DNA of 64,000 nt, taken from positions 257,046-321,045 of the forward strand of contig NW_004454198.1 of NCBI RefSeq assembly GCF_000283155.1. The letters are read 5' to 3'. The stretch is from Ceratotherium simum simum. Its lineage: Eukaryota > Chordata > Mammalia > Perissodactyla > Rhinocerotidae. The notes under the pieces are model-generated. The model searched no databases, was not told where the DNA came from, and saw only the letters and a list, made by a program, of their open reading frames with translations. A program made the translations under genes and the position numbers. This document shows positions 35,552 through 58,130 of the stretch, piece after piece (position 1 is the first letter of the stretch; each line of letters opens with the position of its first letter).

Positions 35552-35623
35552 GGTGCCAGCCGTAGGAGGGCACCCAGCCTTCCAGGAGCACAGGCTCTGG
35601 TCCCCAGCCCGGACACAGTTGCC

Positions 35624-35657
35624 TTTTTAAAGCCCCCTCTGCCTCATGCCAGCCAAT
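35624..35657 (-). promoter_or_regulatory. SOST: SOST core promoter: TATA-like box and inverted CCAAT box
   Basis: On the minus strand a TTTAAAAA box (35631-35624) lies 73 bp upstream of the ATG. This would place the transcription start near 35595-35600 and leave a 5' UTR of about 45-50 nt, the length known for SOST. A CCAAT on the plus strand (35653-35657), inverted relative to the gene, lies about 25 bp further upstream. A CACGTG E-box sits at 35847-35852. The boxes are seen directly; the start site is inferred. Confidence 0.6.
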
Positions 35658-36120
35658 GAGGACAGGCTGGGGCAGGGCTGGTCCCATGCTTCCCTCAGCC
35701 CAGGGGGAGGGAACAGGCTGTGCTCTGAGCAAGCCCTCTCCAAAGACTTCTTCTCAAGCCCAGAAAACTCCCAAATTGCTGCTGGTGCTCCCAGGTGACC
35801 CAGGGAGAGCAGGGCGTGTGGGGCAAGCCTGCCCTCCAACACCTCCCACGTGCAGGCGGCTGTGGTTTTCGGATATCAAATGAGTTCCGGCTCTTCATCT
35901 CTACCTCCCTGGGTCCCTCGGGCTTTCTCAAAACAAACTGTGGACCAGCTGAACACAGAAAACTGCAGCTCTGAGTCCTCCACAGGGCTGAGCCCAGCCA
36001 ATCCCATTTCTCAGGCCAAATGCATTTGTCATCCCACCAATAAATGGCCCTAGGGGTGTATATTTGGCCCCCACAGACCCAGACAGAGGCAAAAGGATGC
36101 TTTTTAAGAAATCTCATCGG

Positions 36121-36195
36121 GTTAGCTCAGGGCCGGTCTTCCTCAGCAAAAAGAGGAGGATTGGCATGGATGTTAGCTCAGGGCTGATCTTCCTC

Positions 36196-36226
<31 letters not shown>
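36121..36226 (+). mobile_element. 5'-truncated ERE SINE with target-site duplication
   Basis: Only the tail part is present (two 'ttagctcagggc..gatcttcctca' units and a poly(A)/AAAG tail). AAGAAATCTCATCGG at 36106-36120 and its copy at 36227-36241 differ at one base. Confidence 0.85.
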
Positions 36227-36228
<2 letters not shown>

Positions 36229-36241
36229 GAAATCTCATTGG

Positions 36242-37924
36242 TCCCAACTCCATGAGGCTCAGCATTATCCTGACCAAGAAAGCCCTTCTTGACATCCTCT
36301 GGAAGGCAAGAGAGAAAACCGGGGGGGGGGGGGGGTCACACTGAACATGCCTGCTTGGGTGAGGGGCAGGGACTCTGGTGACAAGGCCAGGATGAGCAAG
36401 TCAGCAGGCTCTGGCGATGAGCTCGAGGAAACCTCAGCTTATGCTCCTCGGGGATCCTGCACACGGTGACAGGCACTTTATGGCCAGGACACCCTAGGGC
36501 TTGCAGGCTGATGTGCCAAAGGCAGTTATTTCCCCAGCCGGGCTGTGGGTAGGAGTGGGGAGCACAAAATCTCTTTTCTTAGCAAAAGCCAGGGCCAACA
36601 TTTTTAGTGCTGAGATTTTTTTTCTTGTCTCCCAGCCCACCACAGTTTTCAAAAGCAGCTTTGAGTGCTAGATGGAAAAGCTTATTGGTGCAAGTCACGG
36701 GCTGCATTCCATGAAGCCATCGCAGGTCCAGCTAGCCACAAAGAAACCAGAAGGAATTGCTACCTCAGCCCTGGAGCAGAATGAGGGGCCTTGAAGAGGG
36801 AGAGGCACGGGGCAGGAAGGTTCACACCTGAGGTGCAGGAAAAGAAAGGAGGGCCAGCGGAAGCTTTCATCCAAAATGGATTGTTTGAGGAGCCGCGCCC
36901 ACTCCTGGCCCTGAAGGGAGGCTGGGAAGAGGGCTGTGGCCTAGGTCTCCTTGGTATTTCCACTGGGCCATGAATCAGTACGCCCCACCTGCAGAGCCTC
37001 TGCCAGGCTTTTGCCACCTGCCTCGACTTGTAGGTCGCTGTGTCCATCTGCGGCCGTCTGTCCCTCCTTCTTTCCATCATCCATCACTCGACACATGAAT
37101 GCAGCTGCTCTGACAGTTTTACAAGCCAGACAGAAGCCTCTGCAGGAAGGGCCCTCTCTGATACCTGCTTCCTATGTCAGTTTCCTTCAGGGCAGACGAA
37201 AACAGCTGTGGCCATTGTTGGGGGTGATCTATCTCTCCCAACAGAGCCGGTGTATTGTGAGAAGCTGGCCCTCTGTGCCCCCTCCCCTTGTCTGTGACCC
37301 TCCAGCCTCCTTTCTCCTTGCTCTGGAATGTGAACCGTTAACCCCGTCGTGGCTGCACAACTGCCTTCTGGGCCTGGACTTCAGAGAGGGCAGTTCTGAC
37401 GCCTGGATTCCTTGAGCTGGCGTGATTGATGCTGGAGCCCCACCTGCTGTTGGGAGCCAGCCCATCCACATGAACCCGCGACTGTGAGGGCCATCTTTGG
37501 AACATTTCTGCCACCTGCTGGAGAAGGAAGGAGGAGCCAGCGACCGAAGGATGGAGAGGCTCAGTATTGCTTTATTTCGTATCATTATTTTATTTGAAAC
37601 TGAAGTAATGTTAAGAGAAAAAAGAGAAGAATCCAATGGACTTGAACCTCTAAATTATCTCCTTCTTTTTTAATTATTCTCTGCCAATGTATAGCCATGC
37701 TTTTTACAGAAGGGCTCAGAGAGAACCTGCTATAATACCATCTGCTTTTTCACTTAACGCTAATTCAGCTTTCTATTTACTCAGTCCACAAGCTTGTCGT
37801 TGTTCAGAGCTAGACACTATTCCCCAGGGTTAAACCCCCAGGGTTTTAGCAGACTTCTGTTGTAGGTAGTTTAGGTTTTAGCATTTCCAATGCTCCCTTA
37901 TCCTCAGTAGGGATGCTATGAACA
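36242..37924. other. Intergenic sequence upstream of SOST, no gene
   Basis: No clear repeat apart from the G run. Overlapping open frames of 135-154 codons on opposite strands (36951-37636) lack any domain or splice context. Confidence 0.45.
36321..36335. repeat. Homopolymer of 15 G
   Basis: An uninterrupted G run within unique sequence upstream of SOST. Confidence 0.9.
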
Positions 37925-38520
37925 TCCTTGTACAAAGTAATTTTTTGAATTAAACTTTTTATTTTGGGATCTTTGTAAATTTGCATACACTTGTAAGAAA
38001 TAATACAGAGAAAATTCCGTATACCCTTTACCCAGTTTCTCTCAAGTAACATCTTGCAAAACTATAGGACAATATCACAGCCAGGATCTGGACATTGATA
38101 CAATCCCCCAATCAAATTGAGAGTACCATTTTAGCTGTACTCCTGTGTGTGTGTGTTTAGTTCTATACAACTTTATTACATGTGTGGGGTCAAGTGTCCA
38201 CCATCACGGCCAAGATGAAGAACAACTTGTGATCAAAAAGATCCCTCTCGTGGTCCTTTTATACCCACACCCACCCTCCCCTAGCCCTCCCTCTTCACCC
38301 CTAACCCATGGTACCACTAACCTGTTTTCCATTTCTATAATTTTGTCATTTTGAAAATGTTATATAAATGGAATCAACCAGTACGTAAGCTTTGAGGATT
38401 GGCTTTCCTCACTCATAATTCTCTGGAGATTCATCCAAGTTTTGCATGTATCAACAATTTGTTGCTTTTTATTGCTGAGTAGTATTCAACCAAGTAATTT
38501 TTTTTTAACTTTAGGGTTAT
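37925..38520 (-). mobile_element. L1 (L1M type) 3' end, antisense
   Basis: 'aactttttattttgggatct', 'tacccagtttctctcaagta', 'ccatttctataattttgtca' and 'ttttattgctgagtagtatt' match the antisense 3' part of old L1. Confidence 0.8.
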
Positions 38521-38639
38521 TTCCGGAAGCAAATGCTGGGTCTGAGAGGGTGAATGATTTTGCTACATATTGCAGGGTTGTTCTCCAGAAAACCCAGTCA
38601 TTTCCTCAGTCCCACCAGCGACATACAAGTGGGCACGTG

Positions 38640-39095
38640 CATTAGCTTGTGAGGGCTGCTGAAACAGATACCACAAACTTGGGGCTTAAACAACAGAAAT
38701 GTATTGTCTCACAGTTCGGGAGGCTGGAAGTCTGAGATCAGAGTGTTGGCAGGGTTGGTTCCTTCTGAGGGCTGTGAGGAGGAGTCTGTTTTGTGCGTCT
38801 CCCCTAGCCTCTGATGGTTTGCTGGCATCCTTAGCATTCCTGAGCTTGTAGAAGCTTCACCTCGATCTCTGTCTTCATGTTCACATGAGTTCTCCCGGTG
38901 TGCGTCTGTGTCCTAATTCCCCCTTTTTCTAAGGATGTCGGTCACAGTGGATTAGGGCCCACCCTAATGACCTCATCTTAACTAATTACATCTACAAGGA
39001 CCCTACTTCCAAATAAGGTCCCATTCTGAGGTACCAGGGCTTAGGATTCAACATATGACTTGTGGAGGGACACAATTCCATCCATAACAGCATGT
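38640..39095 (-). mobile_element. MaLR (MLT1-like) solitary LTR
   Basis: Antisense copy: 'ggcttaaacaacagaaatgt', 'ctcacagttcgggaggctgg', 'agggcccaccctaatgacct', 'acacaattccatccataaca'. Confidence 0.65.
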
Positions 39096-39712
39096 TTCTC
39101 CACAAAGCTGCCAACACACTGGGTTTGAGCTGTTAACATTTTTTAAATTGAATTTAGTAATTTAATAGTTGTACCTTAACTCCTAGTGAAGCTGTTTTTC
39201 TGTGTGATTATTTACTGGTTTCTACCAAGCTGCCTATCCACTTGCCAAACATTTAATGAAGCAAGGCCTCCCACCAGGCTTCCAGGAGCTCCTGTACCAG
39301 GGAACTAATAAGTTATCCACCCAAATAACTCCAATACCACGTAGAAAGTGATTGGTACCACTGAGAAATGGTTCAGATGCGTTTTTTTAAAAGGACAAAG
39401 TGTTCTGGGCCTTAGGAGGAGAGAATAATTTCTTCCTTGCTGAGGTGGACTTGGCATCCTCACGGGAAGACGTAGCATTTGGACCAGACTTTGAAGGACA
39501 GGCCAAATTTGGAAAGTAAGTTATGCTCCTTGGACCTCTTAGGATCACAGAATCTTTGATCTGAAAGGAACCTCAAATGTCACCTAGTTTCACTGTCTAC
39601 TTGGTTCTCAAGCTCCCTGACTCTAATTCGTGGAAACTGAGGATTCTCCTTATTGGCTCCATTTTTAAACAGATTTTGCTTCCACAGGTCAGTGGTAAAA
39701 ATGGAGTCTCTG

Positions 39713-39902
39713 GGGGCCGGCCCCATGGCCTACTGGTTAAGTTCAGTGCGCTCTGTTTTGGCGGCTGGGGTTCAGATCCTGAGCACGGACCTACACCACT
39801 CATTGGCGGCCATGCTGTGGCAGCAACCCACATACAAAATAGAGGAAGATTGGCACAGATGTTAGCTAGGGCAGATCTTCCTCAAGCAAAAAAACAACAA
39901 CA
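39713..39902 (+). mobile_element. ERE SINE, full-length, with perfect 16-bp target-site duplication
   Basis: Starts GGGGCCGGCCCCATGGCCTA and ends in (CAA)n/poly(A). AAAAATGGAGTCTCTG flanks it at 39697-39712 and 39903-39918. Confidence 0.93.
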
Positions 39903-39918
39903 AAAAATGGAGTCTCTG

Positions 39919-42519
39919 ACTTTGGAGAGCAATCTCTGCAGGTCATTTCCTGCATTGAGGGAGGTCCACATCACCCTGTCTCTATTCAAGCTGAGAACTT
40001 GTTCTCTGTAGAGTTCGGGGTCTCAGCACAGGGGAAACGCCCGCCTTGTTCATTCAGCAGCTTCCGAGGGACAAGGGGGAGGAGCTCCAACGAGCTTTGT
40101 CACTCACCCTCCTGCCTAGAATAGGCAAATGGCTCCCCCAGCCCTAACAGGATAACCTTCCACTTCCTTCTGCCTGGCAGACCATGCCCTTCAAGGTGGG
40201 GCCCTGACTCGTCCCCAGCACCTCCCCAACTGCCATTCAATTCAAACTACCACCCTCTGCCTGCAGAGCCCCTGTCTGCAAACTCTTGTTAAAGAACAAG
40301 GTATTTATGATGCTTGTTAAAAATGGTAAAGAAGACTTTATTCAAGGGAGTACTGTGGTGAGAGGTAGAGGGCCACTGCAATGGGCTCTTGCAGTGGGGG
40401 AGAGAGATTGGGCTCCACGCCGAATACGAGGTAAAGTGGGGTCTATAGCCAAGGAGCAGGGAGGGGGCCAGTGAATGAAAAATTACTAAGAGGAAGTATT
40501 AGGGGTAAGGGTGATTTTGGCTACACCAACCTAAGAGGATTCTTGGTGAAGGCAGGCCAGGGTGGTCAGACTTCACCTGGGGGGTCATGGGGGATGAGGA
40601 ACCCAAATAGACATTGAGGGTGATCAGATATGGAGGGTGGAGGATTCTTACTAAAATTGAATAATACAGTGAGGAACAAGGAAACCCAAAAGTCGAGGCC
40701 CAGTTGAAAAAAGCTCAGAGGAGCCTAACAAAGGTTTGGCCCAAGAGAGGCTCTTTGTCACCGTGTGTGTCTGGAGACTGTCTTCTCCCTCCAGAACCCG
40801 GCTGCACCTGCCCCCCACTCTTCTTTCTCCATTTCAACACCTCCCTCCCTCTTCTCTCTGCCCTCCTTCCTCTCAGGGTGGCCGCTCAAGGCCTCTGTCC
40901 TCTGGGGACATTAAAGTGGAAGGTCATCTAGTTCATGGGCTTTCAAACTAGGTTTCTCCGAACCCCAGGTTTCCACAGAGATAGCTCACGGTTTAAAAAA
41001 TAAGTACATTTTCGTTATTTAAAAATACACACACATTAATCAAATGTGTTACGCATCTACTTTCAATGAACTAGAGACCGCCCATTCATTCAGTGCTGCC
41101 TCCAGGGTAATTCATTTTAGCGTAGACCTCAGAAACTGAATCTCCGTGCATTTGAACTCCTTATAAATGCGTCAATTCAGAAGGCCATAGCTTGGAGACT
41201 GTCTTTTTAAAAAGTTAGGCTTGGGCATGTCCACTCCCATAAAATGACACAAGCGAGCACAGGACACTCCTTCGCTCTGAGTATTGGGATGGGCTTGACA
41301 CTGCCACCACAACAGATGACAGAAAGTAACAGGATACAAGGCAGATAAAAAATTGCAACTGTCATCTGTAAGTCTCATTTCAACATTCTGTGCTCATGAA
41401 AGCAGCTCAGACCTTTAAAATAAAAGTATACAGAAATCCCAGTCCATCCACACACAATGGAATGCTACATAGCTGTTAAAAGGAATGGGGCAGAACTATA
41501 AGAAACAGTGGATAAAAGATGTTGTCAAGCAAAAAAAGCAAAGTGCAGAACATTTTCCACTTATAGAGAAAAAGATCTCTCTGTGTATACACACATATAC
41601 ATATGTGTGTGCTTACATACATGTCAGATGTTTCTAGAAGAATATACTTTATAGCGGCTTCTTCTGGGGAGAGGGATTAAAGGTTTGGGGTAGAGGATTC
41701 ACTCTTTGTTATAAGCCTTTTGTATTGTTTGAATTTATTACTATGTATATACAGTATTACATTTTTAATTAAAATGTTTTCAAAATTATACTTTAAACAC
41801 ACTTTTTACCAGTTTCACATATCAGTGCTCTGCCTTAAGATTTTGTGTAAAAATATGAAGATTATATTGCAAAGAGGTTTGACAAATACTGAGCTAGTCT
41901 AACCACCTCACGCTACACATCGGGAACTGGAAACGAGAGAAGCTCTTTTTCTGCCCAGATTTTTTCTGTGTGGGAGAAAAGGCACCCAACTTGCTCTGCG
42001 TTTTTTATTTATAGGAAAAAGGCAATGCTCATCATAAGGGAGATAGTGCTAACAGTGGAATTTAAGGCATCTGGGGGCAGGGGTATGACCTGGGACTGCC
42101 TGTTTGCAGAACCACTCAAATCCTAATGCCACTCAATCATCTTCATGTGAGTCCACCTTGAGACTGTCACCCCAACCCCCTGCTTTCTTAGGAACTTAAA
42201 TCATACCTCCCTCATTTGGAGTGGGCCTCTCTACTTAAGAATGTTCCAGTCAATTATACCTCAATAAAGCTGAAATTAAGATAAATAAAAATAGAAGAAT
42301 AGAATAGAATACTCCTAACACAAGAAATTTCTGGCACTGGAGAGAAGTTCAACGAACATCCACTGCATAAATATAATTGTCGTGGAACCTACAACTAGCT
42401 CAGGAGGGCTAATTTTTAAATGATGATTATTTTGCAAAGTTAGAAAATGCAGACATAAGAGCTAAGCATAAAAGCATAAAAGAAAATCAACTATGAGAAG
42501 AACAAAAAAAGACCATATC
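39919..42519. other. Intergenic SOST-DUSP3 sequence with old repeats
   Basis: LTR-like text at about 40290-40700 (antisense, 'aacaaggtatttatgatgct'), an L1-like 3' end at 41405-41790 ('atggaatgctacatagctgt') and an L1 3' tip at 42215-42310 ('agtcaattatacctcaataa'). No coding signal. Confidence 0.5.
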
Positions 42520-45500
42520 TTTGTAATGTAAGACATTTATTTTGGTTACAGTTTTAGTGTTTTAACACTGACTTGTGATACAACAGACGTTAAACTTAGT
42601 TTTTTTTAAAACCAATTTGATACCGTCCCCTTTTCTGTCCAGAAAATTCACACTTTCATAATCAAATTACCCTAAAGGCTGGCAAGAGGTAAGTTAAACT
42701 TCCAACCAATGTGCTCTCTCAGCCAGAGATGGCCTCTATTTTCAATCAGGATAAAATCTTGACTTGGAAGGACGATCATTGTTGGCTCTTCAGTGATTCT
42801 TGACACCGGTTTTGTGACAAAGAAAATTTCCTGCGAGAAAAGCTCATATCTTTATATTATCAGATCAGTGCTTCCTTCGATTAAAACATTAGCATCTTAG
42901 CATTAACTTGACACAGAAGGCACAAACCATCCATCACCACGGGTGGAACACAGCGTCACCTGCTGGTCATCATATTTTTACACACCCTATAATTTCCAGG
43001 TGATGGTAAATTCCAAGTGGGGATTCTTAAGAGAATCCTACACTGTCAGAGCCAAAAGGGACCTTAGAAGTCTTCTAGATGAGACCCCTCGTTTGATAGA
43101 TGGTGATTTCTGCTCTCAAGATAACTCAGAATGGCAGGGAAACAGACCAGCCTGTGGAAGGTGTACTGCTTTAGAACTGAGAAGAAAACCATTTGGTGCT
43201 TTAATTTTGCCCAGATGGGAGTCTCCTAGTCACAGAAAGGAATCAGGTCAGGGGAGGGGGAAAGGGCACCCTGAGTTCCTATTCCATCACTTCCCAGGGG
43301 GTAGAAAGCTGTCCAGAAACAGCTTCCAGTCACAGCTGGGCATGTGTGGGCTCTTACACAATAGAATTTGATTTTATTTTACGTAAAGAACTAGGAGCTA
43401 AAACTCGTGAAGTAAAGATGGGGTTTCTGGGACTAAAGACTATCAAGAAGTTTCAAGTTATCAGCATAAAAGTAGCCCCAAAGTAAAGGCAGTAATTGTC
43501 CCAATGGCCTTTTCTCCTTCATGCCCTCACAAAGAGGCCTGCAAGAGGTCCTGGTTAAGTAGCCACATCAACCTGCTGTGTTTGGCTAAGTGGCTGTGGC
43601 TGCCCTGGGTGGGTGCCCACTGCATGGACGTGGGAGGGGAGCCCCAGCTCCAGCTCATGAGCCTCTTCTAGAAGCAGAGCAGAAAGGTCTGACCAAGGGA
43701 TGCTACATGTTTCCTGGAAGAAGAGCCACACATTCTAACCCAATCGGGGACCCACGTTCTTCCTTTTCTAGGAGCAGGGACGAGTGTATGCCAACACTGT
43801 CCCACCCTCATCCAGACCCCCCTTGACACCACAATTTGAATCTTTGTACTCCGTCCACAAAGCTAACCGGCCCTTGCACACATGGGCTGGGTCAAGGTCA
43901 TGTGCAGTGTACCTGGACACTGCCAGGGGGCTCATTTCTTGAAGAGTGTGAGAGAAAGAATTCAGCTTCTGGGAGCAGCAAACCTGAACTCTTGCCTCAG
44001 CTCTGCCTTAGAGCTGGGCAACGACCCTGAGGGCTGCACCCTAATCATTCTGAAGCCCAGTTCTTTTTTTTTTTTAATACATGAATAAGCTCTACCAACT
44101 TGGTAGGGTTACTGTGAGAATCAAGTTAGATTAAGTGGGAAAGCTATCTGAAAACTGTGAAGTGAGGTACGCAGTGTAGAGGACGGCCATTTCACTTCAG
44201 TGGGTCTATCTGGGCAGGAAGACAGATCCTGGTTTGTTCAGGGCTGCTGTGGTCACAGAGAAAAGGGACGTCCAGGCTGCGCTGCCCCTGCTGTGACAAA
44301 GATGGATAACACCTGCGAGTGGGGCCCTGGGACATGCCTGCTTCTCCCTGTCCTAGCCGGAAGCTCCTGGTCCACTCTGAAAAAGGCACATTCTCCACCT
44401 CAATGAATGTTAAATATTCAACAAAAGTCCCTGATATTTCACTTCAGGTAAGACTCCTTTGCAAATCCTTGCAAGTGATCCTACCATGAATTCAGGCTTC
44501 TGGGAGCTTGAAACACCCACCAGAACAACACTCTACATATATTTGGTGCTCAAAAAAAAAAAGTTTAATTTCACAAACTTTTATCAGACACCTATGTGGC
44601 TAGGCGCTGGGGGCATGGCTGAGGAACACCTCTCTGTCATAGGGAACCTGAAGACGACAGCCTTGAATCACTTTCCAGGATGACAATCAAGCAAAGTCCT
44701 AACAAGACTGTGTTCAAAACAAAACTCCCATATTCTGACAAATGTGCACACGCATGTGAGTGTGAGTGCTAGTGCATTCTGACACCATCCTGAAGAAGTC
44801 CTAGAAAAGGTTGTTTCTTTTTGTTTGTTTGCTCTACCACAAATCAAGGCTCCATTTGGATGCTCCGCCATATTTCATTTCTGCCTCGCTGAATCATTTT
44901 TGCTCCCAAGGGTCCAGGATCTTTCCTGGCACCAGAGAGCCATCAGAACTACCTGCCAGTGGGCAGGGTGTGAGCCTGGGACAGCTCATCTCTCTGCTCG
45001 TCCGTCCTCTGGCTGTATTTCTGAGAGACACACACCCCACACACACCCACGCACACACACTGTAATTGGCCAACTTTCTCCTTCTGTCCTTGGAATAGCA
45101 ACCGAGACAAAAAGCAGTTAGCACGAGTGGCTTGGGCTCGCAACGCTATAATTCAGGACAAAACCCTTGTAATTCTCCAAATGGTGGGGTTTTTAAATAG
45201 GCTGGACTTCAACACCCTGTTTTCTAAAAAAAGAAAAAGAAAAGCATGCCCAAGGCATCCTCTTCTAACAAACCAAGAGACTGAAGGCAGTCCAAGGGAA
45301 ACAATCCAAAGCAGTGGATTCTGAACTCAAGCCCTCCAAAGATTTGCATTTTAAAAACTATTGATTTAGGAGTCCTCCAGGACAACTTATTTGCCCACCT
45401 GAGGGCCTCTTTGTTTAGTTATCTTTAATCCTAAAGAAATAGTTAAAATGCGGGCTCTTTGTGGGAATTTCCATCCACTAACAACTGACAGCTACCCCCA

Positions 45501-46034
45501 GCTTCAGACCTCATGATGGGACTCTGCCTGTGAGCAGAGTGCGGATGGCTGCGAGGAGATGGGGAGACAGACATGGTGGGGAGAGAGGGGCCCATGTTTG
45601 CATAGTTCCTTTGCAGGGCTCGAGGTGCTGTGGTCCCCACTCAGGAGAGGAGCCAGGGGTGGGGGTGGGAGGTGGGGGAGGTCAGGAGGGGCCCTGTGGG
45701 CATCTGGAGCCTTACACTTCCACTGACCTCCCGCCCTGGGCCATTCAGGAGAAGCACACGTCACAGGCCTTCCCACTCTGCGCCCCCACCTCGGGAAGAG
45801 GACGTCATAAATTACAGGCACAGGACACACCAGGGAGCAAGAATGCCCTCCTTAGCAAGCTTCTTTATGTGTCCCCCCCAGGGGAAAGTGGCCCAGGGCT
45901 ATGTTGGGACAGATGTGGGCAAGTGCCTGGTGATGCTGGGAGCAGGGTACACTGTGTTTCCTAAACAGGGCGGCTTGGGACACCTCAACCAAGGCCTCCC
46001 CCGTCCGACCTCTAGAGAAGAGGCAGTGCGGGCC
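42520..46034 (-). other. DUSP3: DUSP3 3' untranslated region
   Basis: The terminal exon continues about 3.5 kb past the stop to an AATAAA on the minus strand (TTTATT at 42537-42542), matching the long 3' UTR known for DUSP3. An internal AATAAA (43373-43378) could give a shorter form of about 2.7 kb. The region is largely free of the interspersed repeats that are dense on both sides of it, and it contains a degenerate CA-rich tract near 45028-45060. The 3' end is inferred from the hexamer and the expected size. Confidence 0.65.
42537..42542 (-). terminator. DUSP3: DUSP3 distal polyadenylation signal AATAAA
   Basis: A canonical AATAAA on the minus strand lies about 3.5 kb downstream of the DUSP3 stop. 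L1-type debris begins just beyond (42215-42310), consistent with the end of the transcription unit. Confidence 0.55.
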
Positions 46035-53780
<7,746 letters not shown>

Positions 53781-53960
53781 TCAGCTGGGCGGGGGCTCCG
53801 GAGCCGGGACCCGCCCCGTCCCGCCCCGGAGGCGGACCTGCCGGGTGCGGGAAGCGGCGGAGCGCGGGCGGCCACGCGCGCTCCACGCCCGTGAAGGACG
53901 CGCGCCGCCGGGCGCCGAGCGCACGCTCGGAACACCCCAGGGCGTGTCCCCGGGGGCGGA

Positions 53961-55243
53961 AATGCCGCCACTCTTGAGTTTCGGGGGTGGGCTCCCACCC
54001 CCAGCTGAGGCATTTTCTGTTATGAACTGGGGAGTGCCGTAACTTCATTGGACCAAATGCAGGGTGCAATAAATGTCCCTACTGACCGGGGTACACCCAA
54101 GTGTCGCTTATTTTTTTCAGGGTTACAGGGGCACCTGGGTTCCACTTGTGAGCTCTAACTCTGCCTGCTGCCCACCAGCAGCGTTGGGACCCCGCCCCCG
54201 GGAGTTTGTCAGAAATGCAGAATCTCGGCCCCAGCTCAGAACTGGATGAAAATGTGCATTTTACAGGACGCCCTGGGGATCCCTAGAAAGGTTACATTTT
54301 GAGAAGCCCAACCCTGGGGCACATTTCTTTCAACATTCATTAAGAGTCAGCATCGTGCTTAAAAGCTTGGGCTCTGTGCAACCGGCCTTGGAATTCTGAC
54401 CTTGAGAAATTATTTAACCTTTCTGAGCCTGTTTGCTGAAAAAATAGGGTAATAATAATCGTAGCTAACTCCTAGGGTTGTTTGAAAGATTAAATGTGAC
54501 ATTCAAGGAAAGTGCCCAGCACTACATAATGCGCACGCAACAGGTTGTGTTCGCCCTCTTCATCAGCACAGGTGTTGAGCACGATTAGGTGGTATACCCT
54601 GGGCTAGTGTAGGGATGAATCAGGCTCCTCTCAGCCCTTCCCGGAGCAGCCGCCAGCCCACTATGAGCCACAGGGTGTCAGCAACTCATCATTTACTGAG
54701 ATCCCACTAGGAGCAAAAGACAGGCTCTGTCCTCCCCCACTGCCATGAAAATTCCCCCTCCTCCAAAGAGCAAATATGGTCCCCAGAATTCAGGAAACCC
54801 ACATCCTAAGCCCCGCTCTGCCACTAACTTGGTTCTTGAGCAGCTTGGCTCCTGCTCTGGAATTCAGTTTCCTCATCTGCAAAATGAAGAAATTGGATCA
54901 GATTATCCTTAAGGTCATCTTTCACCTCCCCAAAAAGCTTATGTTGGCACACCTGCAGGGAAATCATTGCAGTGGAGACTACTTAGCTCAGGGTATCATA
55001 GCCCAGGGTATGTAACCAAGGCTGGATTTCTCTATCCCCCACCCCGACCCGGTGCCTTCCCACCCCGCCCAGAACACCACACCTTTTCCTGCTGGTGCTG
55101 GAGGCATCTGCATTCCAGGCAGGTGGGAAAGCTTCCGAGTCTCGCCCTTCGTCTTGACCTGGACCCAGGTTAGCTTTCAAAGAGAAGCTGTGGGACAGCC
55201 AGGCATGCTCTGCTGCTCCTTCTCCTTCCCCGAGACCTGTCCC
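53961..55243. other. Interval between DUSP3 and CFAP97D1 promoters
   Basis: A MER5A-like piece at 54190-54310, antisense MIR at 54350-54570 and antisense MIR at 54790-54940; the remainder is unassigned. The two gene starts are divergent across it. Confidence 0.55.
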
Positions 55244-55272
55244 TGATGTCATAAGTGGGTAACTATGACAAC
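55244..55272 (+). promoter_or_regulatory. CFAP97D1: CFAP97D1 promoter: CRE-like site plus perfect RFX X-box
   Basis: GTAACTATGACAAC at 55259-55272 fits every position of the X-box consensus GTHNYYATRRNAAC and ends 75 bp before the start codon. TGATGTCA, a one-base CRE variant, lies at 55244-55251. RFX factors drive ciliary and spermatid genes, and CREM drives post-meiotic genes through CRE-like sites, so both fit a sperm-flagellum gene. The motifs are seen directly; their use is inferred. Confidence 0.7.
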
Positions 55273-55338
55273 CCGTCATGGGGACAGCTGAGTACCTCAC
55301 AGAGGAGCCTGGGTGCCTCATTTCTGAAGTGAGACTAG

Positions 55339-58130
<2,792 letters not shown>

